From Ophiodon elongatus (taxonomy: Eukaryota > Chordata > Actinopteri > Perciformes > Hexagrammidae), in NCBI GenBank assembly GCA_016806645.1, contig JACSYO010002165.1:280001-344000 (forward strand): a DNA stretch of 64,000 nt. Direction: 5' to 3'. Every line of letters starts with the position of its first letter. The first letter of the stretch is position 1. Shown here one piece after another: positions 13,801 through 25,202 of this stretch. Both the position numbers and the translations under genes were made by a program. Below the pieces are notes generated by a model, which did no database searches, was not told the origin of the DNA, and was given only the letters and a program-made list of their open reading frames with translations.

Positions 13801-15346
13801 TGCACGTGTGCAACGCGGTTACTATGGCCGGACACCATCCCAACCATCCACGTTATGTGTTGTATTTATCCTGTTGTTCATTGAACTGAGGTTTCATGCG
13901 TGAGTTTGTTAAGGCGGTATTAGTTCTCCCAACAGAGTTCTTTGACAGCTCCCTCAAACAACGGAGCCCAATCTGCCAAATGTAACTCTATTCATAACTA
14001 TTTTCTAAAAAACGGCCAATTCCTCCACAAGCATCTCTGACTGAGTCTTGCTTGAGTCTTGTTCTTTTAACGAAAGTAATCAACACAGAAGCTCCAAGAT
14101 GGTGTAATGTTTTCAATCACAACTATACCGAACCTTAAAATGTTTTGTCATTGCATTCGGGACCAAAATACGACACCATAGTTAAAAAACAGGCAATTCT
14201 GACACCGTCGCTTTGGGGTTTACGAAGGAGTGATGGGCGTTTCACCACTCCTTCTTCACATTTTAAAGAGGATTTATTAATCCATTAATCAAGAAACCAA
14301 CTGACGGATTGCTCAATAGTGACAACACTTTTCTCAACAACACAACCTTTAACATCTGCTCTTCAGTGCACAGCATTTTGAGCTCAGTGATTATAGATAC
14401 TTCTTACTGAAACGCACTGAGGAAGTCGTAGTTGTGTCCACAGACTTCTTACAACACCTTGGCCAGGGACTACAGATGAAAAATTGTCTTTCTAATACTG
14501 GCATTCTTCTAAAATAAAATAAACTAAACCAAGACTGAATGTTTCAATCTGAATTCCATGCCCATCCCAGCTGTAAAAATGCTAAAACTTTAATACTTTC
14601 TCTCTACTGACCAGCAGGGGGCGGCTCCCCTTTGGTTGCAAAAATAAGTTTGATAGTATGGAAGTCTATGAGAAAATGACTCTACTTCTCTCTTGATTTA
14701 TTCCCTCAGTAAACGTTGTAAACATGAGTTTATGGTCTCAATCTCTAGTTTCAAATCTTCTTCAATACAGCATGATGTTTATTTAGTAAATTATGGTCCA
14801 GTTAGAGTCAAACAGACCATAAAGCGGAGTATGCTTTAGGGCGGGCTTGCTGTGATTGACAGGCCGCTACCAGAGGCGTATGCGGCGTCTCTACGTCACT
14901 CCTCCGCATTCCAAATATGGTAACTTCTGTTCACCGGTTGCAAAAAACCCAAGATGGCGACGGCCTAATCGCTGAACTCGAGGCTTCAAAACGGCCATCC
15001 ACAAACCAAACGGGTGACGTCACGAAGACTATACGTTCACTTTTTACATACAGTCTATGACAGCGACACGTCCTGATATTATAAAGAATAAAGAGTGAGA
15101 AATATGGAGAAGTATCAATGTAGCAAACAAGAGCATTGCTTAATTTCCTTTTAATCCTAAATTAACCTTGTGTGCAATGAGGGAAAAGAATGTCTTCCAA
15201 AAGAACATTTCCCTCATCTTTCCGTCTTTTGAGGACTTTTTTTGTCAATTTGACAACACACACATGCATTCACTATTGAGGACTTTCTCTTTTCATAAAG
15301 GCACTTTCCCAGAAATTGTCAGCGGCGCCCCAGTGAAAACGATGCG

Positions 15347-15410
<64 letters not shown>

Positions 15411-18236
15411 CCCATTGTGCAGCAGACGCCTGGATAGCAGGACGATGATGAGAGAGGGTTAATTGTTTTCTGCCTGACACATAATGTGGCAGTCTGTTTC
15501 CTCTTTGCTGAATGGGTCGGGCAGACACGTCACACCATGCACTCTAGGTCAGTGAGATGGCGATAAATGGATGACTCATGGAGCTGAGACAAACGATCAT
15601 CATGGAAGGGCCACAGCGGTTTTTGGGGGATGAAAGATAAAGAAGATAAGGAAGAATGTGAAGAGGAGGAAAAACGGGAAATGACAAAAACAAAATCTAA
15701 AGAAACTGATAAGGGCCAAACAGCTGTCAGTGGGGAAGGCAGCCAAGTAGTGGGTGTTGTTTGGACTGACAATCTTTCCAGTCATAAACCCCAAGCACTA
15801 TTTTCAGTTCAGCTTCAGATATTAGAGTACAATATCCGAACAAACAATGTAGAAAAATATAAACTACATTTGTTTTCCATAATAGGTTTAAAAAGTTGTT
15901 TTGGACACCTTTATGTGGTACACTTCAGACTGGAGCACGTCATACGTCTGTATAACCTGCAAACACAGACACAGGCGTCTTCCAACAAGCCGCTGACCGT
16001 TAGCGATTGAAGACCTGTCATTCCTGAACACGGCCTACAAACTACCTGTGTGCACTCTAACAATCATTGCACCAATCTAATTTTCTCAGCTGGAACCCAA
16101 ATTTCTTCACTTTCCTCTTTTTTTGTTTTTTTTTAAACAATTTTGACCCAATTTTGTTGCAAAAACAAGGACTATTAGAGCAAGATACACCGGGCCTCGC
16201 AGACTCCCATTAGCAGTGTTGAATGCTGACACTCTTACATCTTCTACTGGATGCTTTTCCTCGCCCATCTGCACTTTGGGAAACCGTCACATCACTAAAT
16301 ATCCATATATTGAGTAGGCGAAGGTTTTAAGTAAATTAATGAATCTCATATTCAAATATCACAAATATTGCCATATAACACACTAAACATTTTTCATAAT
16401 GCCATTCCTTTGTGTGCAAATTAACTTTCGGTAACTTTTTTTCTGACAGCTATTTCGCTTCTGATTTTAATGTAAATCAAAAGGAGGTCCCACATTTCAG
16501 ATTGCTGATATGTTACATTACAATGTTATAATGCTCTTCGCAATTTATATTTAAAAAAAATGTCAGCAAGTGTTCATGTGATCTGAGGGCTGACAGAGGA
16601 TGTTGGTTCAAAAGGAACTCGAATCCCACCACCATCTGCTGCCCAAGAATCTACTCCAATTCTGACCCGATGCCATCCACATAACACATACTGAACTGAT
16701 AAATGCAAAGTAAAAAGTTATGAAAGATGCAACCTTCGATAGTCATCAATCAGACCTCACCACCTCGACAGTTCTGTTGTTCCTGATTGAAGAGAAATTC
16801 TTGCCACCACCTACAAATAAAATGAACCAGTGTATTTCGTACTGTGTGTACCAGGTAGAAAGTATCTAAGCATCTATTTGCAGCCTAAGATCTTATAGCC
16901 TTAATATGACTTCAACATTTAATTTTGGATGAAGTGACAGTCAGAATTGTCTCACTGTGTTCATCACTCGCTGCCCACACACACAACATAAAGGAGAATG
17001 TATTCTTGTATAGACAAGTAAAAGAAAAAAGAAAAGAGCTCTGCATTTAATGATCAGGTTGTGGAAGGGAAGGCAGCTTTGTGTGAGAGTTGTTGATCAA
17101 TGTTACAATCAAAGGGAGCGGTACAATGTGCACCTAAGTGTTTGCAACAGGTTCCCTGTATACTGTAGGTATACCCATAGTATGTCTTTATACTTGACTT
17201 CCTTTTTTCTAGCAAGTTGGCTTCCTCAAAATGCACAGAGGCCTGCAGTCAATCAATAGCTACATTAAAGTAGGTTGTGTCTGAAGTATGGAGGCTATGT
17301 TTTAGGATCAAATGCATTCGTTCTTCCACTCGGATGACACAAATCAAAACAGCAAAAATCTCGTTGTAATCTGTCTTTTGACGAGTTAACACCGTTATCT
17401 TGTTGACAACGCCAAGCCAAGCGTCCTTCATAAATATGGCAAATCGCAACGTACTTTGTAATTATGAAAGTAGGAGAGGTTATTGATCCTATGTTAACAC
17501 GTTTACTGACATGTACGGCTGTCATAGCAGATTCGGCAACGGTACAATCTACCGTGTATATTTCATTTGTGAAATAACAGCCTTTAGGTATGACCCCCGC
17601 CGTGCCTAAATAAACCGTTATGGAGCGCGTGTAACCCGACACTAAATGTTCTAAAGCGACTCACGAGACACTAAATGGAGGTTGTAACAATGCCGAAGGT
17701 GCCGACGGACTCATCTGACTCAGACGAGGTCCGTATGTCTGCGTTTAAGGTCATGTGTTGACACCCACACGTTGTGCTGCTTTAAAATGCAACATTTTTT
17801 TACAAGTGGCGTCGCTTGAGTTTCTAATGGCCTCTGACCAACAAGTTGATGGAACAGATTGACAGGTGGGCAGGTGCTCTCGTGCCAAATAATGTTTACA
17901 GGCAAGCGGAGAGTTTGGTACCGCTGAGAATATCTCAAACTAACTTATTTCTCTAATTGCTATGACATATACATATATATAGATCACGGAAATAGCGGTC
18001 CGAATAGCCCCCTAGTCTACCCTATGGGCCCTAAAACTGTGCCCTAATAACTTGGTCGCGCCCTTGCGAAGCAGTGGTGTATACCGTCCCGCAGTGGATG
18101 CATACTTAAGCGTTCACTTTCACTACAAATGTCTCAGAAACTACAGCCCTACATTGCAAAGAAGGTATAAACTGCATCACATAAAAGGCGAAGCAGCACA
18201 CACGGGCGGTCTGAAGTGACTACTCACATCTTCCAT
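4819..18236 (-). CDS. plekho2: Pleckstrin homology domain family O member 2
   Basis: Seven coding exons on the minus strand: 18236-18228, 9999-9850, 9607-9485, 7530-7426, 7306-7208, 6626-6306, 6222-4819 (stop at 4819), giving about 736 residues. Exon 1 contributes only MED and joins in frame to GAKEDPAQSKEPKF, mirroring the mammalian N-terminus. A PH domain covers about residues 17-122, with GKAGWVKKAPGRLLASYKDR, then KCHELKSPFKRKHRLILIRS, then EEKEAWIKALIDGINRAKNK. After it come LEHVTRTRP, RRPPTRIHMKEV and DGILRLDLDLENA, all typical of PLEKHO2. The rest is a long Pro/Glu/Ser-rich region with repeated PPxPPSK motifs and a C-terminal helical part (ALEMEKTRELL...AKAMEKLKKADHVLKEVN). In mammals the protein is a phosphoinositide-binding adaptor linked to macrophage survival. 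At 736 residues it is much longer than the roughly 490 of human; the extra length lies in the low-complexity region. Intron 6 is only 83 bases, with a weak donor (GTCTGT) and an AAG acceptor, but it contains a stop and must be removed. Confidence 0.92.
11137..11171. repeat. Perfect 13-bp-stem hairpin
   Basis: ATGGGTAGTAAGC, a nine-base loop, then its exact reverse complement. It lies in plekho2 intron 1. No known function recognised. Confidence 0.85.
14575..15062. repeat. Dispersed non-autonomous DNA element (teleost type)
   Basis: Starts near 'ctgaccagcagggggcggc', includes 'atggaagtctatgagaaaatg' and ends with 'ttacatacagtctatgac'. This set of phrases recurs in many teleost genomes as a short non-coding dispersed element. 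It has no ORF. Family assignment is from memory. Confidence 0.5.
15343..15408. repeat. CG/CA microsatellite
   Basis: A GCGCGC run followed by about 26 CA steps in plekho2 intron 1. Confidence 0.95.
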
Positions 18237-18444
18237 GATAAAAGGACCAAAATCCGTTATGTGAGTGTGGACTAGCCCTAAAAAACAAAACAAATCACTC
18301 GACGTCGCCCTTATCCTCGCCAGAAACTGTTTACTTCTCCCCCGTTGGTCGGCAGCTGACACATTTCCAACAGCGAGCGTAAAAAAAGCAATGAAGAAAA
18401 CAAGGAACCGTGCAGTTTATGACACCAAGGGTCGTCTCTCTTTT

Positions 18445-18477
<33 letters not shown>

Positions 18478-18800
18478 TTTGCTTCATAGGAAGAAAAAAA
18501 AAAAGTTCGAAGAAAAAAAAAAGTTTGGTTTCCGGTTGAAGTCTCTCTTTCTTTTTTTTTTTTTTACACTCTTCGAATCGAAAAAGTCTGTCGAGGAGGA
18601 GCAACGCGATCAGCACCGTCCGCGCATCCTCCGAGGCGTCCTCGTGCAAACTCCACGCAGCCCAGATTGTTGTTGAGAGTTCGGTTCGGCCGACGCGCAT
18701 TGCATCGAAGCCCGTTTCCACTCCTGATGACGAGCAGAGACACACACGGGCTGCAAACAACTGCAGCATCCTCTGAGATTCATAGAAAGCGGTCCTTCTC
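18237..18800 (-). promoter_or_regulatory. plekho2: Probable plekho2 promoter and 5' UTR region
   Basis: The ATG exon is preceded (minus strand) by an acceptor-like pyrimidine run, ttgttttgttttttag, ending at 18278, so an upstream non-coding exon is likely. From 18590 to 18720 the sequence is rich in CpG, as expected of a fish housekeeping-type promoter. A TC/CTTT microsatellite lies at 18437-18480 and T/A runs at 18487-18566. No TATA box is evident. The transcription start is not resolved. Confidence 0.45.
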
Positions 18801-19384
18801 TCATCAACAAGTTACATCAAATGGAGAAAACCATTCCATCGTTCACCAAACTTCAGAAAGGGGGGGGGGCTTTTTTTCCAGGATTGTTATTTGACCTGAT
18901 GCTTTAATATTGATATTTTGTTTTGCCTCTTTATACGCCTCTTTTTTTTTTTTTTAGGACATACTGGATGATGAACTTTATAGTGGCCTCTCACGTTACT
19001 ACACTCAGCACTTCCTCGTGGGTGTGGCTGTTCCTGGGCCGGTTGGTTGGTTTAAAAACTTGCCATGTAGTCTCAGAGACAAACCAAAACTGTTCCGTGC
19101 TTTTGAGGAGAAGAAAAACAAGGAACGTGAAAAGTGATGGAACCACTTTCTAGAAAAAGGGCACTAATTATAACGAGTTTAGTAAGTGGAACGAATTTAC
19201 TCATGCGTATCAGTTATACACTAATAACAGGAAAACTAAAACTGGGTTGTCAGGTTGTGTTTATCATTTATATTTGGTCAAAATTAACCAATTAATTAAT
19301 AAATGCTTAATAAGTTGTTAATTAACAGATTTTGACTCCAGATCAAAAGAGGTCATGTGGTCCACTCAGTCAACAGTATTTTTT

Positions 19385-19640
19385 TCACAACTTGTCAGGC
19401 CAAAGTAACGTAAGCCGGTAAACAGAACCACCTGAGAAGCTGTTTGGGAAAGCACTTACAAAACAAATATCTGGCAGGTGATTAAATGAGCCAAACTGCA
19501 GGGAGCAAGAGGAGCAAAAGCATCTTTTCCATCGAGTAAAAGCCTTCAGTGCCGTTCTCTGCTCTTCTTTCAATGAAGAAATACTCTCCAGTTCCGATAT
19601 AACTGATGCTATAGCAGCCTAAACGCGAACATCTTTAGTC
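19385..19640. repeat. Dispersed repeat, copy 1 (related to 51160-51370)
   Basis: Shares 'ggcaggtgatt', 'aaagccttcagtgccgttct' (minor changes) and 'aaatactctccagttc..gatataactgatgc' with 51190-51350. The related stretch spans at least 170 bases. It contains no clear ORF. Family not recognised. Confidence 0.65.
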
Positions 19641-20540
19641 TTAACCATTGTTGGCCCATTTTACACTACGCCAAGCGGCAGTAGGCCAAACCACTTGCAG
19701 TCACCTACGGACCATGTTGCACCACCGTCAACTGCTAGTTAGGACAAAGAGGATTCGGTCAGAGTCTGTCTCCTCGTGTCTGGTTCCCTTTGGCTGGGTG
19801 GTCGGCCGTTGATCCCATCCAAGAGGTGACTGCCGGCGTGTTTGCCACGTGGACCTCATGGACCGCCCCACTCATCAGCAGATTGAGCTGGTCGGATGAG
19901 GAGATCGTGAAGGTCAGAACGATGGCTGCTGCCTTCCTCTGGACGTCACCGGCATTCGCCGTTAACACTGGCCGCTCAGGTGGGGCACAGGCACTTATTA
20001 ACATCTCCACCGACCCCTTCTTTGATCCTGACATCGAGCAAATGATCCACGCGATACTCCCACGGGGAAAATCGCTGATAAGCCAGCCCAAGATGGCAGT
20101 GTGGCTTCATCACCAAAGCGTAATGATCACTGGCTGGTCCATGTGTTCTCTCCACTGGAGAGATGAAGTATAGGAGAGGAACGCCATTCTTTTCCTTTAC
20201 GTCACACTGTCAGTCGCTGCCTTGACTTCGGAGATGAGACAGATGCGCACTCAACCCCAGATCATTGGCCTTCATGTCCCTCTCTGTCTGTCGCACAAAA
20301 ATAGCTGCCAGTACTTAGATACTGCGATCAAAGAGCCTCTTCACCGGTGAAATGAGCTCTTTGCTTCATAATGGTAGGTTTTATGCCCTTCAGACACAAA
20401 AAACTGCAGGATATTTTGAGGAAAACTTTAAACTCAAAACCATTATAGTATTGTCTATGCAAAAACGCATTCAAAAAGTATTAGCCAGGTTGTGGAACGA
20501 AACTCACTTCCTTGTCTTCCTTGTCTTAGTCCACCTTGTG
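19641..20540. other. Intergenic DNA between plekho2 and rwdd3, with one unexplained ORF
   Basis: Most is featureless. An open frame on the plus strand at 19790-20173 (127 codons) overlaps a minus-strand frame of 110 codons. Neither resembles a family I know and neither has splice or start context that supports it. It may be a transposable-element fragment or chance. Confidence 0.35.
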
Positions 20541-20638
20541 GTCTATTCTAGAAAGGACTGAATAAAGGGTCTGAATACTTATGTAAATGAGAGATTTCTC
20601 TTTGAAAACATGTGACTTTGCCAATATGGGTTATTGAG
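20541..20638. mobile_element. Tc1-like transposon 3' remnant
   Basis: The phrases 'aataaagggtctgaatactt', 'atgtaaatgagagattt' and 'atgggttattgagtgtg' in this order are the familiar end of Tc1/mariner elements of fish. The transposase body is not found next to it, so this is a short relic between plekho2 and rwdd3. Confidence 0.65.
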
Positions 20639-20659
20639 TGTGTGCGCGTGCGCGCGCGC

Positions 20660-20696
<37 letters not shown>
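20639..20696. repeat. GC/GT microsatellite
   Basis: Alternating GTGCGC steps followed by about 18 GT steps, roughly 220 bases upstream of the rwdd3 start codon. The alternating purine-pyrimidine tract has Z-DNA potential. Confidence 0.9.
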
Positions 20697-20699
<3 letters not shown>

Positions 20700-20700
<1 letters not shown>

Positions 20701-20916
20701 TGATATTTAAGCGCGCTAATTGTGGCGCGGAACTGATGAACGTTGTTTGCTGAGCTACCGGGACGACTTTGAGGGGCGGACACGTGCAGCAGCATTACTT
20801 CCACCGCTCTTCGCTAAATCCACTGAAGTATGACATTAAATAGCGTCGGGCTTCATAACATGTCGCCCTTTTTTAAAACGCTGTTGCGGAGAAGACGTGA
20901 CGTCAATTGGTAGAAA
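20700..20916 (+). promoter_or_regulatory. rwdd3: Probable rwdd3 promoter / 5' UTR
   Basis: This stretch is CpG-rich compared with its surroundings (gcgcgctaattgtggcgcgg; gggcggacacgtg) and sits directly before the start codon. CACGTG, an E-box, lies at about 20779, and TGACGTCA, a palindromic CRE-type site, lies at about 20897. No TATA box is evident. The start site is not determined. Confidence 0.4.
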
Positions 20917-23900
20917 ATGTCTGAAGCGGCTTTTGAGGAAGTTTCCGTTCTATCGTCCATTTACTGCGGAGAAGGAGAGTTCCAGCTCGTCCAGCAGTCT
21001 GGTGAGTGAGCGAACATGTCGCTGCAAAACACCGTCGTATCTAACATTTTAGGGTGCGACAAACCGACCACGTCAACGGGACTTACGACCTAAAGTCTTT
21101 GGCTACAGGACACGCCGAAGTGAGATTGTGAAGCCTCCGCGTTTATGTAGCTAGTTGCAACCAACATTGAGTTGAATCCAAGTTTCTCACGTCACGTTAC
21201 TGCTTCTATGAACGTTACCAAATACATGATAATAATGAGAGCGATACAATTGTTGTATAGTGAACGATGTCACATTTCCTCAATAAAGCCTTTGCTATTT
21301 AACGCCTCTAATACCAAATGAAAAGAGAACCAAGACAGTTTTCAATTGATTGCAGTGCTACAATGTCGCTCTGTTTGCCTTGTAGCTCAGGATGGGCTCA
21401 TGGTCCAGATCAACAGCACCGTTGGAGGAGAAAGAGGGCCGGACGTGAGACTGTTGTTCCATCTGCACCCCCGCTACCCTACCTGTCCCCCCGCCATCTC
21501 CGTCTCCTCCACTGGTCTTTCCAGGAGTCAGTGTCACGACATCAGACAGAAGCTGCTGGATCAAGCTGCAGCTTTACCTCCACAACCGATGGTCCATCAG
21601 CTGGTGGAGTGGTTGCAGGTAAAAGAGCTCCAGTGACTGAATGGAACAACCACAACATTTTTATTTTTATTTATTTTTTACATTAAAGGAATGCTCCACA
21701 AGTAATCATTTGATCTGTGTTGAAAAAAAATTGCAGTGTGTGGAGGTGACGGAGAACTGCAGAGGCTGCGAGGAGAAGGAGGAGGTGAGAGAGAGAGAAA
21801 AGGAGGAGTGGACGGCGGTGCTGTCGTTGGACCACATCCGATCTCGGAATCGCTACACCAGTCTGCTGGAGCGCTGGACCCAGCAGCTGCAGCTCGGTGG
21901 GAGGTTACTACTGGGACGAAGTATACTGGTGATTCTGCAGGGAGCCAGACCCAACATCAAGGTACCGACGCACATGTTTAGCCCGCCGTCGCGCAAATTT
22001 GCTAATGTTTCTTATGTCTTGTTTACAGCATGTACATACAATACTGTATGGCCATGTTTTATGATTTCAAAGATTTATTGAGTATGCCCTGGAAAATGTC
22101 AAATGGGCCATACATGGCTCATTTGACATTTTCCAGGGCATACTTAATAAATCTTTACAGTCATCAGACATGGCCATACAGTATTGTATGTACATGTGAC
22201 CATTGTGGGGTTTTCTTTCTTTAACGGAAGGGTAGCAACAATTCTGTCCGAGTGTGTATTATACTATTAAATGGACACATCTTTACTGCGTTATTGTGAT
22301 AACGAGGTAAATAAATACTGGGGAAAAATGAGACTATGATATGGTTGATTAGTACCCTGTGGGTCACACCTGAATGAAGACATTTCCCATTTACTAGAAC
22401 AACAGTGCCCTCATAATCAATTCATCTACAGCTTATTATTTTCTTCATCAGAATGAAGCTAATAGGCATAATTCCCTGGAGCCCACGGTGATGTCATCTA
22501 ATGTCTTGTTTTGTCAGACCAGCAGTCCAAAAAACCTAAAAAATATTAACTTTGCTGTATTGGAAAGACAATGGATGAGCAGCAACTTTTCACATTTGAG
22601 AAGCTTAAACAACTGAACGTTTACATTTTTCCTTTAAAAAAAAAAAAAAAAAAAATGTTGATTGACTAATCATTGCAGCTCTGACATAAAACACAGTGCA
22701 GAGTATGCTGAAGTCAAGACGGTCCTCCCCACAAAAGGAGAGCATCAAAAGAGTGCCAGAGAGTGCCTCAAAGCAACATCTGTTAAACATTCAAGTGACA
22801 GTGCCTTCTAGTGGCCGTAGGAATTATGATTCCCCTGTCTGAAGCAAAGGAGGAAGTCATGTGACAGCATTATAGAGCGACAAAGGGTACATCCCAAGTC
22901 TCTTAATTGCCTCCCCGTTTCCTCACCATGCGAGGAGAGAGGAAACATAAATCTTAAGAGAAATTAGACTTCCTTTCCTCTGAAGTGTCACGTGAAGCGA
23001 CGTGTGTTTCTGATGACGGTGGATCAGCTGTCAGTCGGCTTTAACAGCTGGAGACTTTTGAGCACTGTACTTATACTAATAAATACATAGTTATCATCAC
23101 TGTCAGAGTAGAGATGTTTTCTCTCTGTAGCCTGTTACCTGTTAAACAAACTGCATGGAGTATTTATACTGTGTTCTGAGTCCTGTTTATAAGCGCAGGG
23201 CCGATTTCTACCGACGGAATGCGTTTGTCTTATTTATGAATTATTTGCATCTGTATGTTTTGAATCTTGATGTGATTATGAAGTAATTATTTAAAAAAAA
23301 CAGAATATGATTTTGGTTTCTCTTGAACACTGTAATTAATTATTAGGATCAATGTTTTGGGGGCTAACTCAAATGACATAACTCATCAAACCCGACACGG
23401 ACAACGACAAATCTTTCTCATAAATGAAGAAAGTTTTTTGTGATCCTTTTGTTGTTCAGACCTACAATGAACATATATTTTAACCAGATGGTGAATCAGT
23501 AAACCGATCAAATAAATAACTTGAGTTTAATCTGTGATCCGTCTTCACTCTGTTATGAAACTCCAGTGATGTTGAGAACAATCAGATCAGTCCGATCAGC
23601 TGCAGCGTCCAATCAGATAACTGAACAATAAGGGGGCGTGTCGGCTGTTAAAACACTTCTTGGAATCCTGCTCTCGTGCGTCCTCGCTCATGGCTCCTCA
23701 GAGATCCCTCCTCGATCATCGCTCCTTCGAGCAGAAATAAGAGCTTTGGGGTGGCCGTCAATATGGCAGCGCAGAAAGACATCCGGTTCAAACGAGGAGC
23801 GAGGAAATAACAAATAAGAGACTTGGGATGTCCCCACACTCTGCAGAGGGAGAAGGTTGGGGTGGATGATTTTAAAACCAGAGAGCGCTGTTCCTTCCCT

Positions 23901-24717
23901 TTTCTAACTGAGTCAATGTTGGCTTCTTTAAACCATGACCATGATTTACAACAGCCTTATACAGAGCCTAACAGGAAGAAAAATCGTGGGTTAAAATGAA
24001 TTATAACAATGCATTAATCCTAAGCAGTTCATTTAGGTTCGATTGAAGTTGCACTGTTTATCTCACCTCTGATTGTTTTTGTTCATAGACATAAGAGGTT
24101 TATTCAAACAACATGGCTGCATCTCAAAAATGTCGAGAAACAAAAAAATAAAACGGTGAACGGAAAAAGATGGAGCTGCAAATAGCTGTAAATGTTATAC
24201 AGGTTTTAAACCTTATTATATAGCACACATCAGTTTTGACTGCAAAGTAACTTGTGAATGAACGCTGTGTTTTGTTTTTTTTAATTATTGTCTTTTTGGA
24301 GTGTATTCTGACTGTAATCACGTCTATTCAGGAGTTTTGTCGCCTTTTGAGAACGGTGAAGGTGGATGTGGATTCTTCAGGCAAGAAATGCAAAGAGAGG
24401 ATGATGAAGGTTCTCACTGAAAGCCCTACATCTTCCTCCGGTGGACATGGGTATGGATGACAGACAGATGACTCTGTTGTAGCAGAAGAATGGAATGAGG
24501 GCAGGACTTTTTGGGCACCGTGATCCAACGCTGGTCACGCGGCAGTATGTCTGCAGCTCTCATAAGGTTTTTTCTCTGTTTCTTTCCATGTCTTTCCATC
24601 AGTCTCCAGGGTTTTGTAGTGATGAACTACAAGTCACTCCCAGAGCTGACCGCAGCCTTCCAGGAAATCAACATGAGTGGTCTTTACCAGCAGATACGGC
24701 CGTCACTAAGTGACTGA
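20917..24717 (+). CDS. rwdd3: RWD domain-containing protein 3 (RSUME)
   Basis: Five coding exons: 20917-21001, 21386-21618, 21737-21961, 24332-24450, 24603-24717 (stop), giving 258 residues against about 267 in human. All introns are GT-AG and phases agree. The N-terminal RWD domain (about residues 5-105) begins MSEAAFEEVSVLSSIYCGEG and includes LLFHLHPRYPTCPPAISVSS, with the YPxxxP turn of RWD folds. The second half contains TAVLSLDHIRSRNRYTSLLE, GRSILVILQG, VKVDVDSSGKKCKERMMKVL and FVVMNYKSLPELTAAFQE, all matching RWDD3. In mammals the protein binds UBC9, stimulates SUMO conjugation and stabilises IkB and HIF-1alpha. It acts in cytoplasm and nucleus. The ATG at 20917 is the first in frame and gives the family N-terminus. 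Intron 3 is 2.4 kb and hosts a long hairpin and a transposon copy. Confidence 0.93.
22029..22196. repeat. 168-bp near-perfect hairpin in rwdd3 intron 3
   Basis: The left arm starts CATGTACATACAATACTGTA and the right arm ends with its exact complement. The inner arms, around 'tatgccctggaaaatgtcaa', also pair. One internal block of about 14 bases differs between arms (22057-22070 against 22155-22168). The centre is itself palindromic. Either a MITE or a source of a long hairpin RNA. Confidence 0.9.
22885..23838 (+). mobile_element. Non-autonomous DNA transposon with terminal inverted repeats, copy 1
   Basis: Left end GGGTACATCCCAAGTCTCTT; the right end, read on the other strand, is GGGGACATCCCAAGTCTCTT. 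These make inverted repeats of about 20 bases. The interior has no substantial ORF. A second, inverted and truncated copy lies at 31595-32437 with matching blocks such as 'gatgacggtggatcagct' and 'tttctcttgaacac'. No clear target-site duplication is visible, so the superfamily is undecided. It sits within rwdd3 intron 3. Confidence 0.75.
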
Positions 24718-24740
24718 CGGCACACATTGGCCAGAGGCAA

Positions 24741-24995
24741 CTGTGGCTCAGTTGGTCATCCTTCAATTAGAGGTTCAATCCCCGGCTCTACTAGTCCATG
24801 TCTGATACCTTGGGCAAGACACTTAACCCCAAATTGCTCATGAATGGATATGAATGATGAGATAGTCCTGATGGGCCTGCATGGTAGCCCCGGCCGCAAG
24901 TGTGTGACTGGGTGAATGATGACATGTAGTGTAAAAGCGCTTCGAGTGGTCGGAAGACTTGAAAAGCGCTATACAAGTAGTCCATTTACCATTGT
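24741..24995 (+). mobile_element. tRNA-derived SINE, copy 1
   Basis: The Pol III A box TGGCTCAGTTGG lies at 24744-24755 and the B box GGTTCAATCCC at 24772-24782. They are followed by 'ttgggcaagacacttaaccc' and an end with 'aaaagcgctatacaagtag' and 'tccatttacc'. The same family is at 59298-59516 in the other orientation. It starts about 25 bases after the rwdd3 stop codon, so it probably forms part of that 3' UTR. Confidence 0.85.
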
Positions 24996-25177
24996 AGTTT
25001 AAAAAAATTATACGGGAGAGGGGGGTAATATTCTGAGAACTCTGAATTTACGAGATTACAGGAGTAATTTTATGAGAAAATAACATGTATTTCTTCTGAG
25101 ATTAAAGTGACTTTATGGAAAAAAAACTCACATTTTCTGTTTCTTATTTTTATTTTATTTAAAAAATACTGATTCTA

Positions 25178-25202
25178 AGGTATGGCAGCTGCTGCCATAC
25201 CT
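25178..25202. repeat. 25-nt perfect palindrome
   Basis: AGGTATGGCAGC, one central T, then the exact reverse complement. It could extrude a short cruciform or end an inverted-repeat element. Confidence 0.85.

Larger units (their letters stand above)
10000..18227 (-). other. plekho2: plekho2 intron 1 (8.2 kb)
   Basis: Inferred first intron of plekho2, from the donor GTGAGTAG after ATGGAAGAT at 18227 to the acceptor TTGCAG ending at 10000. Besides the repeats listed separately I see no coding exon. The ORFs at 12709-12921 and 15630-16010 look like chance. The stretch 11690-11740 is G-rich. Confidence 0.75.

Noticed and set aside
15630..16010. 126-codon ORF rich in K and E
   Set aside because: The acidic/basic start comes from an A/G-rich stretch, and the rest is unlike a protein.
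18311..18769. 152-codon minus-strand ORF upstream of plekho2
   Set aside because: Much of it is low-complexity translation of TC, A and T runs. The region fits a 5' UTR or promoter better.
19790..20173. 127-codon plus-strand ORF between plekho2 and rwdd3
   Set aside because: No family recognised, an overlapping opposite-strand ORF of similar length, and no splice or start support. Left as unexplained DNA.
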